A program made the translations under genes and the position numbers. Under the pieces are notes generated by a model. That model did not search any database. It was given only the letters and a program-made list of their open reading frames with translations, and was not told the origin of the DNA. Positions 12,378-25,452 of a stretch of 64,000 nt of DNA are shown piece by piece. The DNA lies in the NCBI GenBank assembly GCA_003344405.1, contig NOWV01000088.1, positions 1 to 64,000 on the forward strand. The letters run 5' to 3'. The first letter of the stretch is position 1. Every line of letters begins with the position of its first letter. The DNA comes from Trichoplax sp. H2. Its lineage: Eukaryota > Placozoa > Uniplacotomia > Trichoplacea.

Positions 12378-13047
12378 TATGTATAGTCGTGAAATAGTAT
12401 AACTATATTGGCATATTTGTTATTTTTAATCATGTAAATGGGGTCATGAAATATTAGCTCTACAATTTACACGATTTTTCAACAGAATAAGTACACTAAG
12501 ATAATGATCGCTATCTATTTTTCCCTAATACATTGATTGAAAAAATGATAAAATGATGTACGCCATTACAACCCAATACAATTACGGGAACTATCTGACA
12601 TTATCTTCATAGATTACCTGGTTAGCATGAAATGTTAGCGACATCGTTTGCTTTTTTGCGATTTCTCCGGTGATGTATATCGATATACAAATGTAGTATT
12701 AGCGATCGGTTGATTTTGACAATAATTGTAGTCAAAATGGATGAAGGTCTGTGTTGATTGAAATAATTGCCAACGTTGATATTTGCTAATAAATTAGTCA
12801 ATGGATGCAATTATTATCACGTTCTACCAGAAAAACTAAAATATGAAAAAAAATGAAAAAATGAAGGCTAAAGCAAAATTGCACGACGGGCGCGGACTTC
12901 CGACAGTCCGAGCTGATGATCTGTAGTGTCTGTAGTGAAGGTATGCAAATATTGCACTAGCTCAAATTAGAAAGTCAATTTCAAAGATATATAGTATTAA
13001 GCATGATATACTGTAGTTAAGCATTAGTTTTAGAGTAGTATACAGAG
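12378..13047. repeat. Right copy of the 665-bp duplicated segment
   Basis: Near-identical to 11211-11874 and in the same orientation, beginning directly after the N run at the same base as the left copy. Most simply, the two are alleles of one locus laid end to end. Confidence 0.9.
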
Positions 13048-14160
13048 CAGCATATTGTATAAACAAGCTCTTCAATAGGTAACAAGTGTAGGGATTGATT
13101 GCTTTTCCTAGCGTAGCATGTCGGAACTAGCGCGGTGCATCAGACAGTCCATTACCGAATGACACTGTTGTCATAGTAACAGCGTTCCTTGTAGACATCT
13201 TTAATTATCTTACAGATTATAAACGATGCAATAATAACCAGCAGGGGAGCCATTAGAACCATTATAGTAATAGGATCATACAGTACATTTTATTTTTTAG
13301 TAGGTAGAAGCGCCAATTATAATTAATTAATAATGCAGTTTAATCAATGCAGTAGTAGTATAGAAAGAGGAAAAATATTATTCTCTTCAATCTTGAGAAA
13401 TTATCTTTATAAGAATTACAAGTAACGTGTACAATATACAGTAGTATACAAGTGTACAATGTACATGTACACCGGTATTAGCTAGATGTATTAGGTAAAC
13501 GTAGCAAATAGGGTAAGTTGGTTCCTTTACGTGAAGGGATCAGCTGGATTAAACAACTAAATTCAATATTTAAAATTAGCGAAATAGACTAGTCAGTGAC
13601 TCCGTGCTCGTATATAGTATATAGTGCTAATTGTGGCGTATTGCGTTAAATTCTAGTCTACTATACACTATACTGTACAGTCAACTACCCATACTAATCT
13701 TGACCAGATACTGAATAGGGTAAGTTAGCACTTTGTTTTTTTCTTACCTCTATGTTCTAGACAAAGTTGTTGTACTGTACTTATACAGTGCTCACTCAAT
13801 AGTTAAAAAAAAAAATGACAGCGTATACTGTACTGTACTCTTATACAGTATTCTATGTTGAAATTAAATGCAGTTAATCGGGTAATGACTTCGTTACTCA
13901 GTACGACCACAGACGACTCAATAAAGATTATCCCGTAGCAAAATTATTGTATTTGCTGCTTGTTGACCTACTATTCGAGGCACCTATCGAAATAGGGACA
14001 TAAATAGACCTAGCCAGTATTACAGACAGAACTGCTATAAAATGCGTATGTTTATAGTTACATTACACCAGGTTTTTTTGGTCAATTACTGTAGTACAGT
14101 TGATTATGACATGCGCTGGTAATACAGTATTTTCGTCTTACGCAAACCCAACTTTGAATG
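13048..14160. other. Intergenic, AT-rich
   Basis: No coding exon recognised. Several GTACA/TGTAC-rich patches (around 13430-13480 and 13670-13850) belong to the palindromic motif class seen across the window. Confidence 0.5.
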
Positions 14161-14755
14161 CTATCCTGTTGCTCTACTAGATGAAGTGGCAGAGTGGTAT
14201 ATATTTTACAAGATTGATGAACAGAATCTTCAAAATTTTTATCGTTACATGCATAATCGTATATGCTGTATACACGATATGCGAATGCAGCTGGTAGGGA
14301 TTTGTACACGCATTGCTGCACTATTCACCCTATGTTTACGTTCTATAGTGTTCTATCCTGTTGCTGTACCAGATGAAGTGGTAGAATGGTATATTTTGCA
14401 AGAATTGATGAACAGAATCTTCCAAATTTTTATTGTGACATGCATAATCGTATATACTTGTACTGTATAACGCGATATGCGAATGCGGCTGGTAGGGATT
14501 TGTACACGCATTGCTGCACTATTCACCCTATGTTTACGTTCTATAGTGTTCTATCCTGTTGCTGTACCAGATGAAGTGGTAGAATGGTATATTTTGCAAG
14601 AATTGATGAACAGAATCTTCAAAATTTTTATTGTGACATGCATAATCGTATATACTGTACTTGTACTGTATAACACGATATGCGAATGCAGCTGGTAGGG
14701 ATTTGTACACGCATTGCTGTACTATTGACCCTATGTTTACGTTCTATAGTGTTTC
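14161..14755. repeat. Tandem array, unit about 195 bp, three copies
   Basis: Units begin CTATCCTGTTGCT at 14161, 14353 and 14551 (spacing 192 and 198 bp). Both spacings are multiples of three, so frames stay open across units and give repeated hydrophobic peptides. There is no start context, splice site or known family, so I read it as a satellite, not a gene. Confidence 0.85.
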
Positions 14756-15250
14756 TATATATATATCGACCGCCTTGTTCGATGAAGTCCAAATTATGCT
14801 TTCAACATGTAGTTGATGTTCAAATTGCCACATTCTATAATCATAATTGCTGATCTCCGTCTTTCCGTTTTCATCGATTTTTGCAGTCCACCGTCGCCTT
14901 TTTAATACTGTACTGTAGCATGGAATACTACTACTACTACTCATAATTAATTCATTCAATTTAGGAATTATCGTCTGTGTACACTGTACAGTATGCTATG
15001 ATTAAAAACATTCTTTATGCGTACTGTACTCTTTCTCTGATGATTTACAGTATCTCTATCTTACTGACCGCGACAGCAATAGAGGGTCTAGTACTGTACA
15101 TTTAAATATTGTTCAAACATTTTATTTGAAATGGAAACTCGATGAAATTACGATCGATCTTTTCCATTCACATTGCAAAGTAAAATTTTATTTTAGAACA
15201 GGATACCAGCGACACTGATATTACAGCTTGAAACTGGATTTTGTTTGACC

Positions 15251-15711
15251 AGGGGACTTGTCAGGCTGTCTCTGAACTCGCTGCTTCAACCTACTGTAGT
15301 TTGACCTACTACTGTATTTGACCTGCGATAGCAGACTGATATCACAAGCCGTGACACACCACCCGTAAAACAACCAGGGGACTTGTCAGGCTGTCTCTGA
15401 ACTCTCTGCTTCAACCTACTGGATTTGACCCGCGATAGCAGACTGATGTCACAAGCCGTGACACACCACCCGTAAAACAACCAGGGGACTTGTCAGGCTG
15501 TCTCTGAACTCGCTGCTTCAACCTACTGTAGTTTGACCTACTACTGTATTTGACCTGCGATAGCAGACTGATGTCACAAGCCGTGACACACCACCCGTAA
15601 AACAATCAGGGGACTTGTCAGGCTGTCTCTGAACTCTCTGCTTCAACCTACTGGATTTGACCCGCGATAGCAGACTGATGTCACAAGCAGTGACACACCA
15701 CCCGACCCGAC
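15251..15711. repeat. Tandem array with alternating long and short units
   Basis: Four units beginning CAGGGGACTTGTCAGGCTGT start near 15251, 15377, 15482 and 15607. Lengths alternate: about 126 bp (with an extra TGTAGTTTGACCTACTACTG block), about 105 bp, about 125 bp, about 105 bp. The repeating entity is therefore a dimer of about 231 bp, a small higher-order repeat. It ends some 210 bp before the start codon of the second PCYT1-like gene. Confidence 0.9.
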
Positions 15712-15921
15712 CTGCGCAGTACCGACAGCATTGAAGGACTTTTTCACTGAGAAATTAAATCAATTTGGCCGACTTGGTAGACTGCTAAGAAAAAGGAAAA
15801 TGGAGAAGAGGAGAATCGCCGAGAGTCATTTAGAAACTACCATCAAATTCGATTGAGGGTATACTGTTAGTGGTGATTGATTAGCTTATGCTATAATATC
15901 TATTGTTGGATTGGCTGAAGA

Positions 15922-18900
15922 ATGAGCGAACACTGCCCTCGTAGTCGTCAAAGTAAACAGAAATACAGAAATGCTACCAAATACGAGCTTCAATCACAAC
16001 GTTGGGTAAGACAACGTAGAAAAAAGATTTTCTTCTCGATCGGTGTGCAACGAAATTGCTCTAGCGTAACCGCATGATTTTATCATGAATAGACTGGTAT
16101 CTGCTATTGCAGGATTACAGTAGCATTAATACTACTAGTACTCGTAACAGACCGTATGGAGTAGCTCCAGTGTATACTGTATCATCATGGAGAATTGGAG
16201 AGAATGAAGTTTTGTAATGCCAAGGTTGATATTGAGTTTGACGATGCATTGAAGGATACCACTCATACGCTATCGTCTACTGTACTATAGTATGCACATC
16301 GAAATCATGCCCTAATCGATAGGCTAAATGAGTGTACTTGAATAGGTTATTTAGTATTCTGTAATAAGAATGGAATGAGAGCATAATGGAAATGGTCAAT
16401 GAGTGATATTAATAATTCATTTACACGACTTGTAAGTCAGTTTGGGTAGTAGTACAGTATAGACCAACGTTTGCCCTAAGCAATAATGCTGAATCGAATA
16501 AAACTAGACAATCAGATACGCCATAGTCGGATATTGTTGTAGGAGTATTGATGTAAATGATTCAATGAATTGGACCATAGGTAATCAATCATACATCATA
16601 TGCTGAGAAACTTTAGGCAAGACTCTAACGTCTTGGCAACAGCATGATCAATATATAATCAATAGGACGTAGTTTGATCGTTCAAGTCAAGCATCAGCGC
16701 TCATTGAAATGGTCGACGATCATCATATTGATCAATTTACTGTATCGAATTAATATTTCGATTGAATTTGTCATGGAGATAAAATAATTCGAGCCACAGA
16801 TACCATTGTTCTATCAATTTTATAGTTAGTTAGCTTAAGGATGAAATTAAAATTAAAATTGCAATAAATACTTTTCTTTATTCTATTCCTTTCCTAGATT
16901 GAGCCTGCACTATACTCCTGCCAACTGGCCAAATCTGACAAACCATTTCTCCCAATACCTCTAGCGGAAGCTCGCTCCGGCAAAGGTTGAGCATGACTGT
17001 AAATTGTAGATGGGATCCATAATGCATCTCAAGCTATAAAATTATTGTAATTATCAAACAGTTAAATGCAATGTTTTACTGCTTTTACCTACACCCGCAA
17101 CAATCCCCGTCACTGCAATGTGTTTTCTTTAACTTAAGATTAGAAATTGGCCTTTTAGCTAATAAAGCTTGCAAAAATTGCAGATTTTTTTTATCCAGCA
17201 TTGATATACAGTACATTAAATATTTTCTATTATAAATTGATCCCTTTCATATTGTAATCTTATATATTTTACAGCAACAAGGCCTGTAAGAATTTATGCT
17301 AATGGAGTTTTCGATGTGTTTCACATTGGTCATATGAATGCACTAAAACAAGCCAAGAATTTCTTTCCGAATGTTTATTTAATGGTTGGAGGTAAATTTT
17401 CCCAACTAAAAGTTATTAATGATAAACAAATAGATGTTATGTAAATGATTACTATTTATGCTACGGTGATTTATTTTGATATATTAGATCAGTTTAAGCC
17501 TTAATGAATCGATGAATGATAATAATACCCTGTTGTACTGTATGGCTTAGACGAAAAGCGCCATCATTGACAGGATAAATTTATAAAATTATTCTTTAGT
17601 GTTAAACATACTTTTATGATTGACGATTGTAAGCGAAATTATAGGCTCTTTGGATTGTACAGTATACGCCGGCCAAAAGGGCCTATATTTTGACCTGTCA
17701 TTATACGGTGTATCCAATATTCTGGCGTAAGACTATTTTAAAGTATTTATGCTCTTGCTTTGCATAAGCTTGTCATTTCTGGAGTTTGAAGCTCATTCCA
17801 ACATCTTGACTTGTATCGTATCAGACGATCTCGTGCAGTATATGTAGATATTTCTTGACGGGAGATTTTAAAGAAATTGAAATATAAATACAGGCAATCC
17901 AAAATTGCCTTCCAAGATTTTATCAATAAATCGTCCGTAGTCTACTAAAACTTTATCTGCCAAATTTCATGGTATATCATTATTCAAGTAGAGTACGTAT
18001 GTTTATATTGTAGGCTATGCTTCGATGCGTCTTGTCATTCATGATTCCGACTAGATCAAAAAAAGTAATTACGCATATTCTTACAAATTCTTTAGTCTAC
18101 AACGACAATATAGCACACTACAAGAAGGGATTTACCGTCTTGACACAAAGCGAACGTTATGAATCATTAATTCATTGTCGCTATGTTGATGAAGTGGTCA
18201 CTAATGCACCATTGGCAGTGACGCCAGAATTTATGGAAGAATATCATGTAGGCATTGGATTAGCTCTAAATATGCAAATGATCATGATACCTATTCGTAG
18301 ACACGAAGAAGAGAGCATAAGTTGAAATCTGTATCTCATTTTTACATATCTAGATTGATTTTGTAGCAAATGATGGTGGCAAAGCCGGTCATTCCAAAGA
18401 TGTATATAAAGACATAAAAGCTATGGGAAGATTTATTCCTACCGAGTCTACTTCAGGGATATCAACCTCGGAGATAATAGCCAAGGTTACTCGAAATTAC
18501 GATATTTATGTAAGAAGAAATTTGCGTCGCGGTTATTCAAGGAAAGATTTAAATGTTGGTCTTGTAAAGGTACTATCAATCGATTTTTATTGAAGATGTT
18601 AATTATGATTGCATGGGATCTTCTAATTGATATTATCAACTTTGTTTACGGAAAATTGAATACAGAAAACGCACTACGAAATTCAAGATGCTATTGGTGA
18701 ATTACATGAGATGGTAAAAAATGTTGAAGATCAATCTCAACTACTTTTACAAATGGTTGAGGGACGATCGTATGAGTTTTGCAAACGGTTAGCAGATATA
18801 TCTGCGAATTTTCGTGAAAATTGGAATGGAAAGCTACCTGAATCTAAGGAGGGTCGCTCGAAATTTTATGAACTCGATGAAGGTTGGTATGAATTTTGTG

Positions 18901-18980
18901 TAAGGAAATCAGTATGCTGCTATGAAATTATAAATTGCTATTTCTATCTGATACACCCTTTTGCTCTTGTTTGTAGGTAA
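15922..18980 (+). CDS. PCYT1-like paralogue, probable pseudoenzyme
   Basis: Six exons mirror the PCYT1 gene about 11 kb upstream: 15922-16005, 16898-16985, 17275-17391, 18096-18247, 18354-18575 and 18666-18980. Exons 3-5 have the same lengths and phases as in the first gene, so this is a duplication. The fold motifs HIGH, KGFTV and HCRYVDEVV survive. Changed relative to the first copy: YADG to YANG, NAPW to NAPL, HDDLPY to NDGGKA and [11 protein letters not shown] to [11 protein letters not shown]. In rat CCTalpha numbering as I recall it, that is D82, W151, H168, Y173, Q195 and R196. The C-terminal membrane helix is degraded and the Ser/Pro tail is missing; the frame ends at 18980, or at 18988 if a possible small intron (18900-18976) is removed. 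Reading frames are intact, so it is likely expressed but not a working cytidylyltransferase. Confidence 0.85.
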
Positions 18981-18988
18981 AAATATGA

Positions 18989-21084
18989 AATAACAGTAGA
19001 GAAATAAGATAGCAAGGCTCAATTGACTCTATCGTCTGCTGTAAAATACCTTCATGCCAACGAAGGAAATAGTAATGAATCACGAAATGAAAGCGATGAT
19101 ATGCTTGCAAGATGCATTACTAATAGTACTAATTATATAATTAAAGCAAATACTCGTAGATATACTGATCATGTATCGACGGCAGGTTATGTTATATTCT
19201 GCCAATATTTTTAATACTTAATGGGTGACGCTATTGTCACTAACGATGAATGTGCTTACGAGAAGGTTTTACATTTATAGTTCGGCAGTCATAGTGTATG
19301 GCATAAATGACGTTTATCATATAACCAACTTAATTGAATTGTTTGATCTCCATTATCTTCCGCATACCTACGCGTATAAGGCCAGAATATGGCCTAATTA
19401 TTCATTTTCAATCTAAATTTTATTTATACCACTCCTTAAATAAATGGTTGATAGATTTTATAGCATGGATGTAAAACAGAAGATTAAATCCAAATTTTTT
19501 AATGTTGATAATACGATGATATTACGATCATACATGCTCTTGTCTATAGAATGTGTGGCAGATGTCACAATCATGTCGGTTTTCATCACTGTACTCTACT
19601 TCGCCGTTATAGCTTATTGTGGCGATAGCTTAAAATAGATAGATCAATGTAATTAAGAATATACATTTTCTAGTGCACCTTCATAGTGCTGTCTTGGAAT
19701 GGCATACTAGTACTAATATCTTATTATAGGTAGTGGTTTATATTTGCAATATTGCTATATGTGATAGCATCCGTAAATATTTATTGAATCTGAAATGAGG
19801 CATATCTATTAGAAATTATTGTAAAACAATTATGAAAAATAATCAGCAATCAATTAAAGTGTATATGTATGACGTAATTTTATTTCTATGTTATCTGTAT
19901 ATATAAGCTATGCAAGGTAACAAATGATTTGTTGATGTAAATACTTATCCTGTACAATGTACAGCATATCACGGATATCCACCTATTATTAAAGTTCAAT
20001 TTGTTACCAACCTCCAATGTTGTCCTTAATTTGTTATCGTAATTGTCTTCGCCAGTATGGGTAGCTTGCTGAATGCTTGGCATTACATTATTAATAGAAA
20101 TCTTGCATTATTATTTTCTCATCATTTTTAATTTGCTTATAAAGTACTGACACTATCAAGGTACATGTTATATTTATGTGGCCATATATCAATAGGTAGT
20201 GATCACATCTGCCAGCCAATGCCTTGACATTTTCTATTCATCTGAGGATGCAGAACTTAGTTATGAATATGTTGCAAACGGTAATCTTTGTACTCTTATT
20301 GCATGCACTTCGTTTTGCTGTACTGTATTATTAAATATGTAAGAGTAAATAGCATGGGTGAAGGAAAATTCAAGAGCTATTCTGTGACAGCTGAGCCCTC
20401 CCGTTGAGATTGTGATAGTGAGTATACCAATGTATGATGTATGTTTAAGGAGAATTTGCTAAGTAATCAGATCCGTACCAATTTGAATTCCCTATTTTTC
20501 GATTCAGGTTTAATTAATTTAAATTGCTAGCAGGTTTTGATGCAGAAACAATTCAATATTACAGAGGCTTTATTTATCCTGTATGCAACGATGCATGTAC
20601 ATTAAAATACAGTACTATAAACCTTTTTAATTATTTGGTAACTCATTTACTTTCAAAGTGGTCTGAATATAGAAAATTTTAAAATGAAAAAGATTTGAAT
20701 TTAATTTGAAGATTAAGCAAATAAAGTATTCATGCTATCATCCCTGTAGCTGTCAAAGATAGCATCATACCATAAGATAAATTACGACTAGCTAGTCACA
20801 GTATACTTATATCGCATGAGCGCAGTTTACTTAATCTGAGACAGCTAGCTTGGACGCGTTGTTCTATGCGTAAGTTTTTGTTATTTCTAGGTATAAGCAT
20901 AAACAGTATTATCGAGGTCTCCATTGCAGCGCAGAAAAAGCTATGACACTATTGTGTACACATACGTACGCGTATAATTATATCTTATATACTGTAACTG
21001 GCAATGATTGTATTACTTTTTTATCCAATAATTTCATGATGCATAATTTAATCTACAAATTTGACGCAGTTACTGTAGGCAAGG
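18989..21084. other. Intergenic, no gene supported
   Basis: Several short plus-strand open frames (19023-19214, 19225-19416, 19444-19638) lack recognisable composition. A stretch at 20194-20281 is bounded by possible splice signals and is open, but has no partner exon. I do not call it. Confidence 0.45.
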
Positions 21085-21312
21085 TTATTTATTTTTAGTT
21101 GATGTAATGCTTGTATCTGCAACTTCAGTGTCGGGTCTGATGCTTTCGATCATTATTCGGCTAAGAGGTCGTTCCTCTATACCAAATATGGCTGTTGTAA
21201 TAGTTGGTCCATACCATCCAATAATCATTCCAAGACAGCCTAGCGCAAACCGTTGAGTTCTTGGTAATTTCTTCCAGCTGTTCCAAAAATCAGCTATAGG
21301 ATTGAAAGCCAT
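21085..21312 (-). CDS. Small single-pass membrane protein
   Basis: A 75-residue intronless frame on the minus strand starting at 21312 in a good initiation context (ACC before ATGG). A short N-terminus with a basic cluster (WKKLPRTQR) precedes a hydrophobic segment at about residues 23-44 (FALGCLGMIIGWYGPTIT) and a polar C-terminal tail ending TSTKNK. This layout is typical of small inner-mitochondrial or ER membrane proteins. I do not recognise the family, so no function is assigned. The well-formed start and clean hydrophobic/polar partition make it more credible than the other short frames nearby. Confidence 0.55.
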   Translation of the reverse strand: MAFNPIADFWNSWKKLPRTQRFALGCLGMIIGWYGPTITTAIFGIEERPLSRIMIESIRPDTEVADTSITSTKNK

Positions 21313-22239
21313 GGTACGTTGTTCTATGTTTCGGGTAGCTAAACTGTATTCATTAATTTATAAAGTCTACTTATAGTCTATGCAGCATGACACAATGTCC
21401 TCTATCCTGTCTCACTATCTGCAATCTTTGCCAATCAACGAAATACTGCACCGCTTTTATGTATCAAGTTTAGAGCGAAAGATACCTTCAACTTTGATGT
21501 TACCAAATAAGAATTTAGCAGTAGACCAGCACAGCAATCAATGCAATGCAGCTTATAATACAATCGAATGCGCTCGTATGGAAAAGGCGAATCCAATTGC
21601 GAGCAATAACTGTCTAATAAGGAAGGACGTCTAGAGCTTTCAGGATAGGAAGGAGGAATAGGCAGAGTTGAAGTTTTGGATAGTCGCTTTACCAGTTGCA
21701 CACCGCGGAGTTGGAATTGTATGGACTACGAGATACATTTAGTGCATCAAAGTACCGTCCAGTATGGCTGTAGAAGAGACCACTGGAAGAATACTAAGAC
21801 GGACAGACATCTGGCCTCATTTCGTCAATCAATTCTGTTTATCCCATTAGTATGCAGACAGTCGATTCTAAATTGAGTGATTTTTTTCTAAATTAAGTAA
21901 TATTACATTGGATGCCATTGCCTATTGTTAAGTTCTACTTGCAAGCAGTAACTTTGTATCATAAACGTTATTTCAATTACTACAAGAGAGTTCGAAAACA
22001 GACACGGAAGATCGATACTGAAATAGCTATTTTTCGATATCGTATGGACTGTCCGTCTTTCCGAGGAGAGTGTCTAGTCCAGGTCTATTTCTAGTGGTCC
22101 GTGTAGTACTATGACAGTATTGGATAGAGTAGTTGCTGGGCAACGTACCGTCCGTATCCCCGGCCGAGCAGTCTTCATCAATCCGTCAGAAGTAAAGTAA
22201 TCCATTAATTCATTTCCCAATCCAAGCTGCATAGCTAAC
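21313..22239. other. Intergenic between small membrane protein and COPS9
   Basis: Divergent arrangement: the small protein reads left, COPS9 reads right. Open frames at 21380-21634 (+) and 21435-21701 (-) are shadows of each other with no family resemblance. The region should hold both promoters. Confidence 0.4.
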
Positions 22240-23403
22240 ATGGCGTTCCCTGGCGATGGTGGAGTATCATTAGATAGCGAAGACATATATGGCGAAGAGA
22301 GCAGTAGAGGAGCCTTTGTCAATTTAGGAGAGGTAATACTAAATATCTGGCTATTATAGTAAAACCTCATTATTGTTTATCGTATCATATTGTCTAAAAA
22401 ATATTCAATCGAGGGAAGGCATCTTGTCGAGAGTTGAATAGCTACGAGAATGCTGATAGATCGTAGTTAAGTCGTTGTGAAATTTTTCATCCAATACATC
22501 GTAATAGCATCATGGTATGAGTAGTAGCAATTGGTTATTAGTGATGGATACGCTAATTCATATTATGCCAGCCTATATTGAAGTGTAGATACTGCAGTCT
22601 ATGTTGAAAAGATTATGGATGACTAGTAGACTACTAGTACAGTAAATAACAGTTCTAGTCGTACTGATAGCCAAATATCAATACATTTAAAGAGTGATTC
22701 TCTTTAGAATGTGTTTTCTTGGTATTAGAAATAGCCTATGCACATTGCTGTAGATTACGCCATATTACAAGCTGTTCATGTGTAGTTGTTGTCAAGGTGT
22801 TTCAAGATTTATAATGTAAGATACTGGGCCAGAAAGAACAGCAGTCGCTAGGATGATTTACTTGCGTGAACAAAGATAAGAAGACTTTCATGTAGTTTAT
22901 GGTTCATGTTTATGCTGTTTAAACGAGCTATTTGTACCAACTGTACAGTATATTATATTACTTATACAACCTTTAAAAAAAGCCAAAGTTTCATTTTGTC
23001 GCTTGAACGTTGAAATCCATTGCAATAATGATAAGTCATTTCAAGTCAAACTAAGATCTGGCTTATTGCATTAGACGTTATTCTTTCACTCTATTCCTTT
23101 CAAAGTCTGTGTAGAAATTATTAACTTTTTGATTCAATCATCGATTGAATATGACAGGAAAGCAGCTTTATGGAGTCGAACACGAATACTGTGGTCCGAG
23201 AACGGGCAATCCACAACGATTTTCAAAACAGTAATACTTTGATTTCAAATATACTTGTATGGTGTAATTTGATCTATTTTGAACTTACATGACAATTAGC
23301 ACACAATTTTAAATCATTCTATCACTGAAAGTTAATTATGTAATAATTAATGATGGAATTTTTAGATTTTGGAGACATTTTCGACGATGATGATATCGAT
23401 TAA
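22240..23403 (+). CDS. COPS9: COP9 signalosome acidic subunit (COPS9/CSNAP/MYEOV2)
   Basis: COPS9 is the small ninth subunit of the COP9 signalosome, the complex that removes NEDD8 from cullins. Three exons, 22240-22332, 23158-23230 and 23366-23403, join in phase to give 67 residues; the human protein has 57. The diagnostic part is the C-terminus: RERAIHNDFQNNFGDIFDDDDID corresponds in order and spacing to the conserved acidic tail that docks on the complex. The N-terminus (MAFPGDGGVSLDSED) is not conserved, as is usual in this family. The last intron splits an Asn codon after its first base. CUL3, a substrate of the complex, begins 4.7 kb downstream on the same strand. Confidence 0.88.
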
Positions 23404-25452
23404 CGGCAAAAATGGACTCGGAATAACTTTACGTTGTACATATTGACGTTTAGATGATCGAAGACTAGTATAAGTGTATTGTACAGTATATTTATGCGAG
23501 GTTGGAATAATTATATCTAGGACTGTTATTGGATTAGCAATATATATTATGAAGCAATATTCAAGCTTATTCAAGGATTGTTGTGATTCAATTTTTATCC
23601 TTTCCGTTATATGATGTAACATTTCTATCCCTTAATTAATTTTGTTTTATTGTCAGTTTAAACTATGAATGAAAATAAGATCTACTTATAATAAAGTGAC
23701 TAATATTTCCATAATATGGTTTCAGTTCGTAGATTAGTATACGACATTATTAAAATATCCATTTGTTATTCTTACTCAAGAATGATATGTTGTTAATGTG
23801 GCTAATAGATGAAAGATTTGCCATAACGGCAATGGCCTGATCGCTATACTAAAATATATACGACAGACTGCCTCATGTCATATAGAGCAGTATTGAAGAC
23901 CGTGGATTCTACTCCTGTATTGGTTAGCGGTTTATGAACAAAATTCAGTATTATTTCCGCTTTATATTATGCACATGCAACTAGGCTAGAAAGATATAAA
24001 GCTAAATATCACAACTTATTCTATTCTTTACCGATCAGTTTTGTATGTCCAGCAACTTGATTGTGGGTCGCCAAATTGATTGCTTGATCGGAATCAATCG
24101 AGGCATTGGATGATAAGCGATGCATATCGATATCTACACCATTTTCTATGTAATGCCTTTCTTAATGGGCTAACTTTATTCCAAGCAAATTAAATTGAAC
24201 GTACAAAAGTGTACTGCTTTGGCCTACTAGCTAAGCTGTTATATTGATTTTATAAATGCGGTATGAGTAGAATAATAAATACGTATATAATACTGTAAGA
24301 TTATCATGCATCCCGATCGATTATACGATTTCATGCAATCGTTTCAAGAATCGTTTGTAGTAAGTGATACTTCAATTTAAAAACTACTTTACCCTTTCTA
24401 CTCGTCCAATTTTCCATCTTCTAATATATTGCAGTGCATAAATAAATATAAAATGTATACGGAGTGGTTCATTGCAGGTAAACATGGCATGGCTGTTTAG
24501 TACATGCATGGTGGTGTGGCTACAATTTTGTGACTGGTAGGTTGCATATACCATTTCATACTACTACCAACATCGTTTAATACAGTTACAGTTAGATTGA
24601 GATAATGTTACAGAATTATTCTAACACTTGATATAGGCAAATAGCAATAGTGAGCTATTGAAGAAACGCATCCATGAACTTTTTAAACTTTCAGTTGCAA
24701 CCATGAGGCTAGGGTGCGAGTAGTTGTTAAATAGGCTAATTTACTTTAGTATCGGATAAAATACGATACAAGTCCTTTCTGAATTATAACTACTGGAACT
24801 TCACTTTCAGTAATGTTGGGTGGCTTACAAACAAACTATTAACCTTCGGTTCCAAATTAAGAGCTAGTGCTTCAGCATGCAATTTAACGTGATGTAGGCC
24901 TACCTGTATTTTTTTAATGATAATAATTTCATTTTCAAGGTTGCAAAGTTGTTACTTCTAAGAATAAAACTTTACAACCTTTATTACTAAACTGATAGCC
25001 AGCGGTAGAGTAATCAATAAAGTAAAGTAAATTTACTTCAGCATGCGATAAAGTACGATAGACTGCTTTCCTATTCTGAATGACAATTACTTCATTTCAG
25101 GACAGTTATGCTGTGTTGAAAATAAGCTATTTGATCTCGATTCCAAACTGAGAACTAACTTACAAGGAAGTGGATATGCCAATTTACTCTTCAATAAGCG
25201 CTGAAACATGATCTAAAACTAAGGGAAGCTGTCAATACTTCACTTTCTCAATGTATAAGTAGTATTTGATCTAGAATACAACGAAGTGTAGATTATCATA
25301 ATGGCCCTAATGCTTGTCTAATTTCTCAAAGGTACGGTTAAGGTCTTCTAATTTCAATGAGAACCAAAAAACTCGCAATATATAAGAGAATTAGCCCTTT
25401 ATTACATTATGTTTTAGCTAGTGCTGTATACACAGACAATTCCAAATGCAGT
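23404..25452. other. Intergenic between COPS9 and RPL22
   Basis: The two genes converge, so this holds both 3' ends. I see no exon or RNA gene. Two stretches near 24740-25050 share loose similarity (AAATAGGCTAATTTACTTTAG-like versus AGTAAATTTACTTCAGC-like), possibly an old repeat. Confidence 0.4.

Noticed and set aside
12110-12397. Plus-strand open frame of 95 codons
   Set aside because: It runs through a 20-N gap and through the minisatellite element, so it is an artefact.
20194-20281. Open stretch bounded by acceptor- and donor-like signals
   Set aside because: No neighbouring exon in phase and no family resemblance.
22074-22370. Minus-strand 98-codon frame
   Set aside because: Antisense to COPS9 exon 1, whose plus-strand reading is supported by three phased exons.
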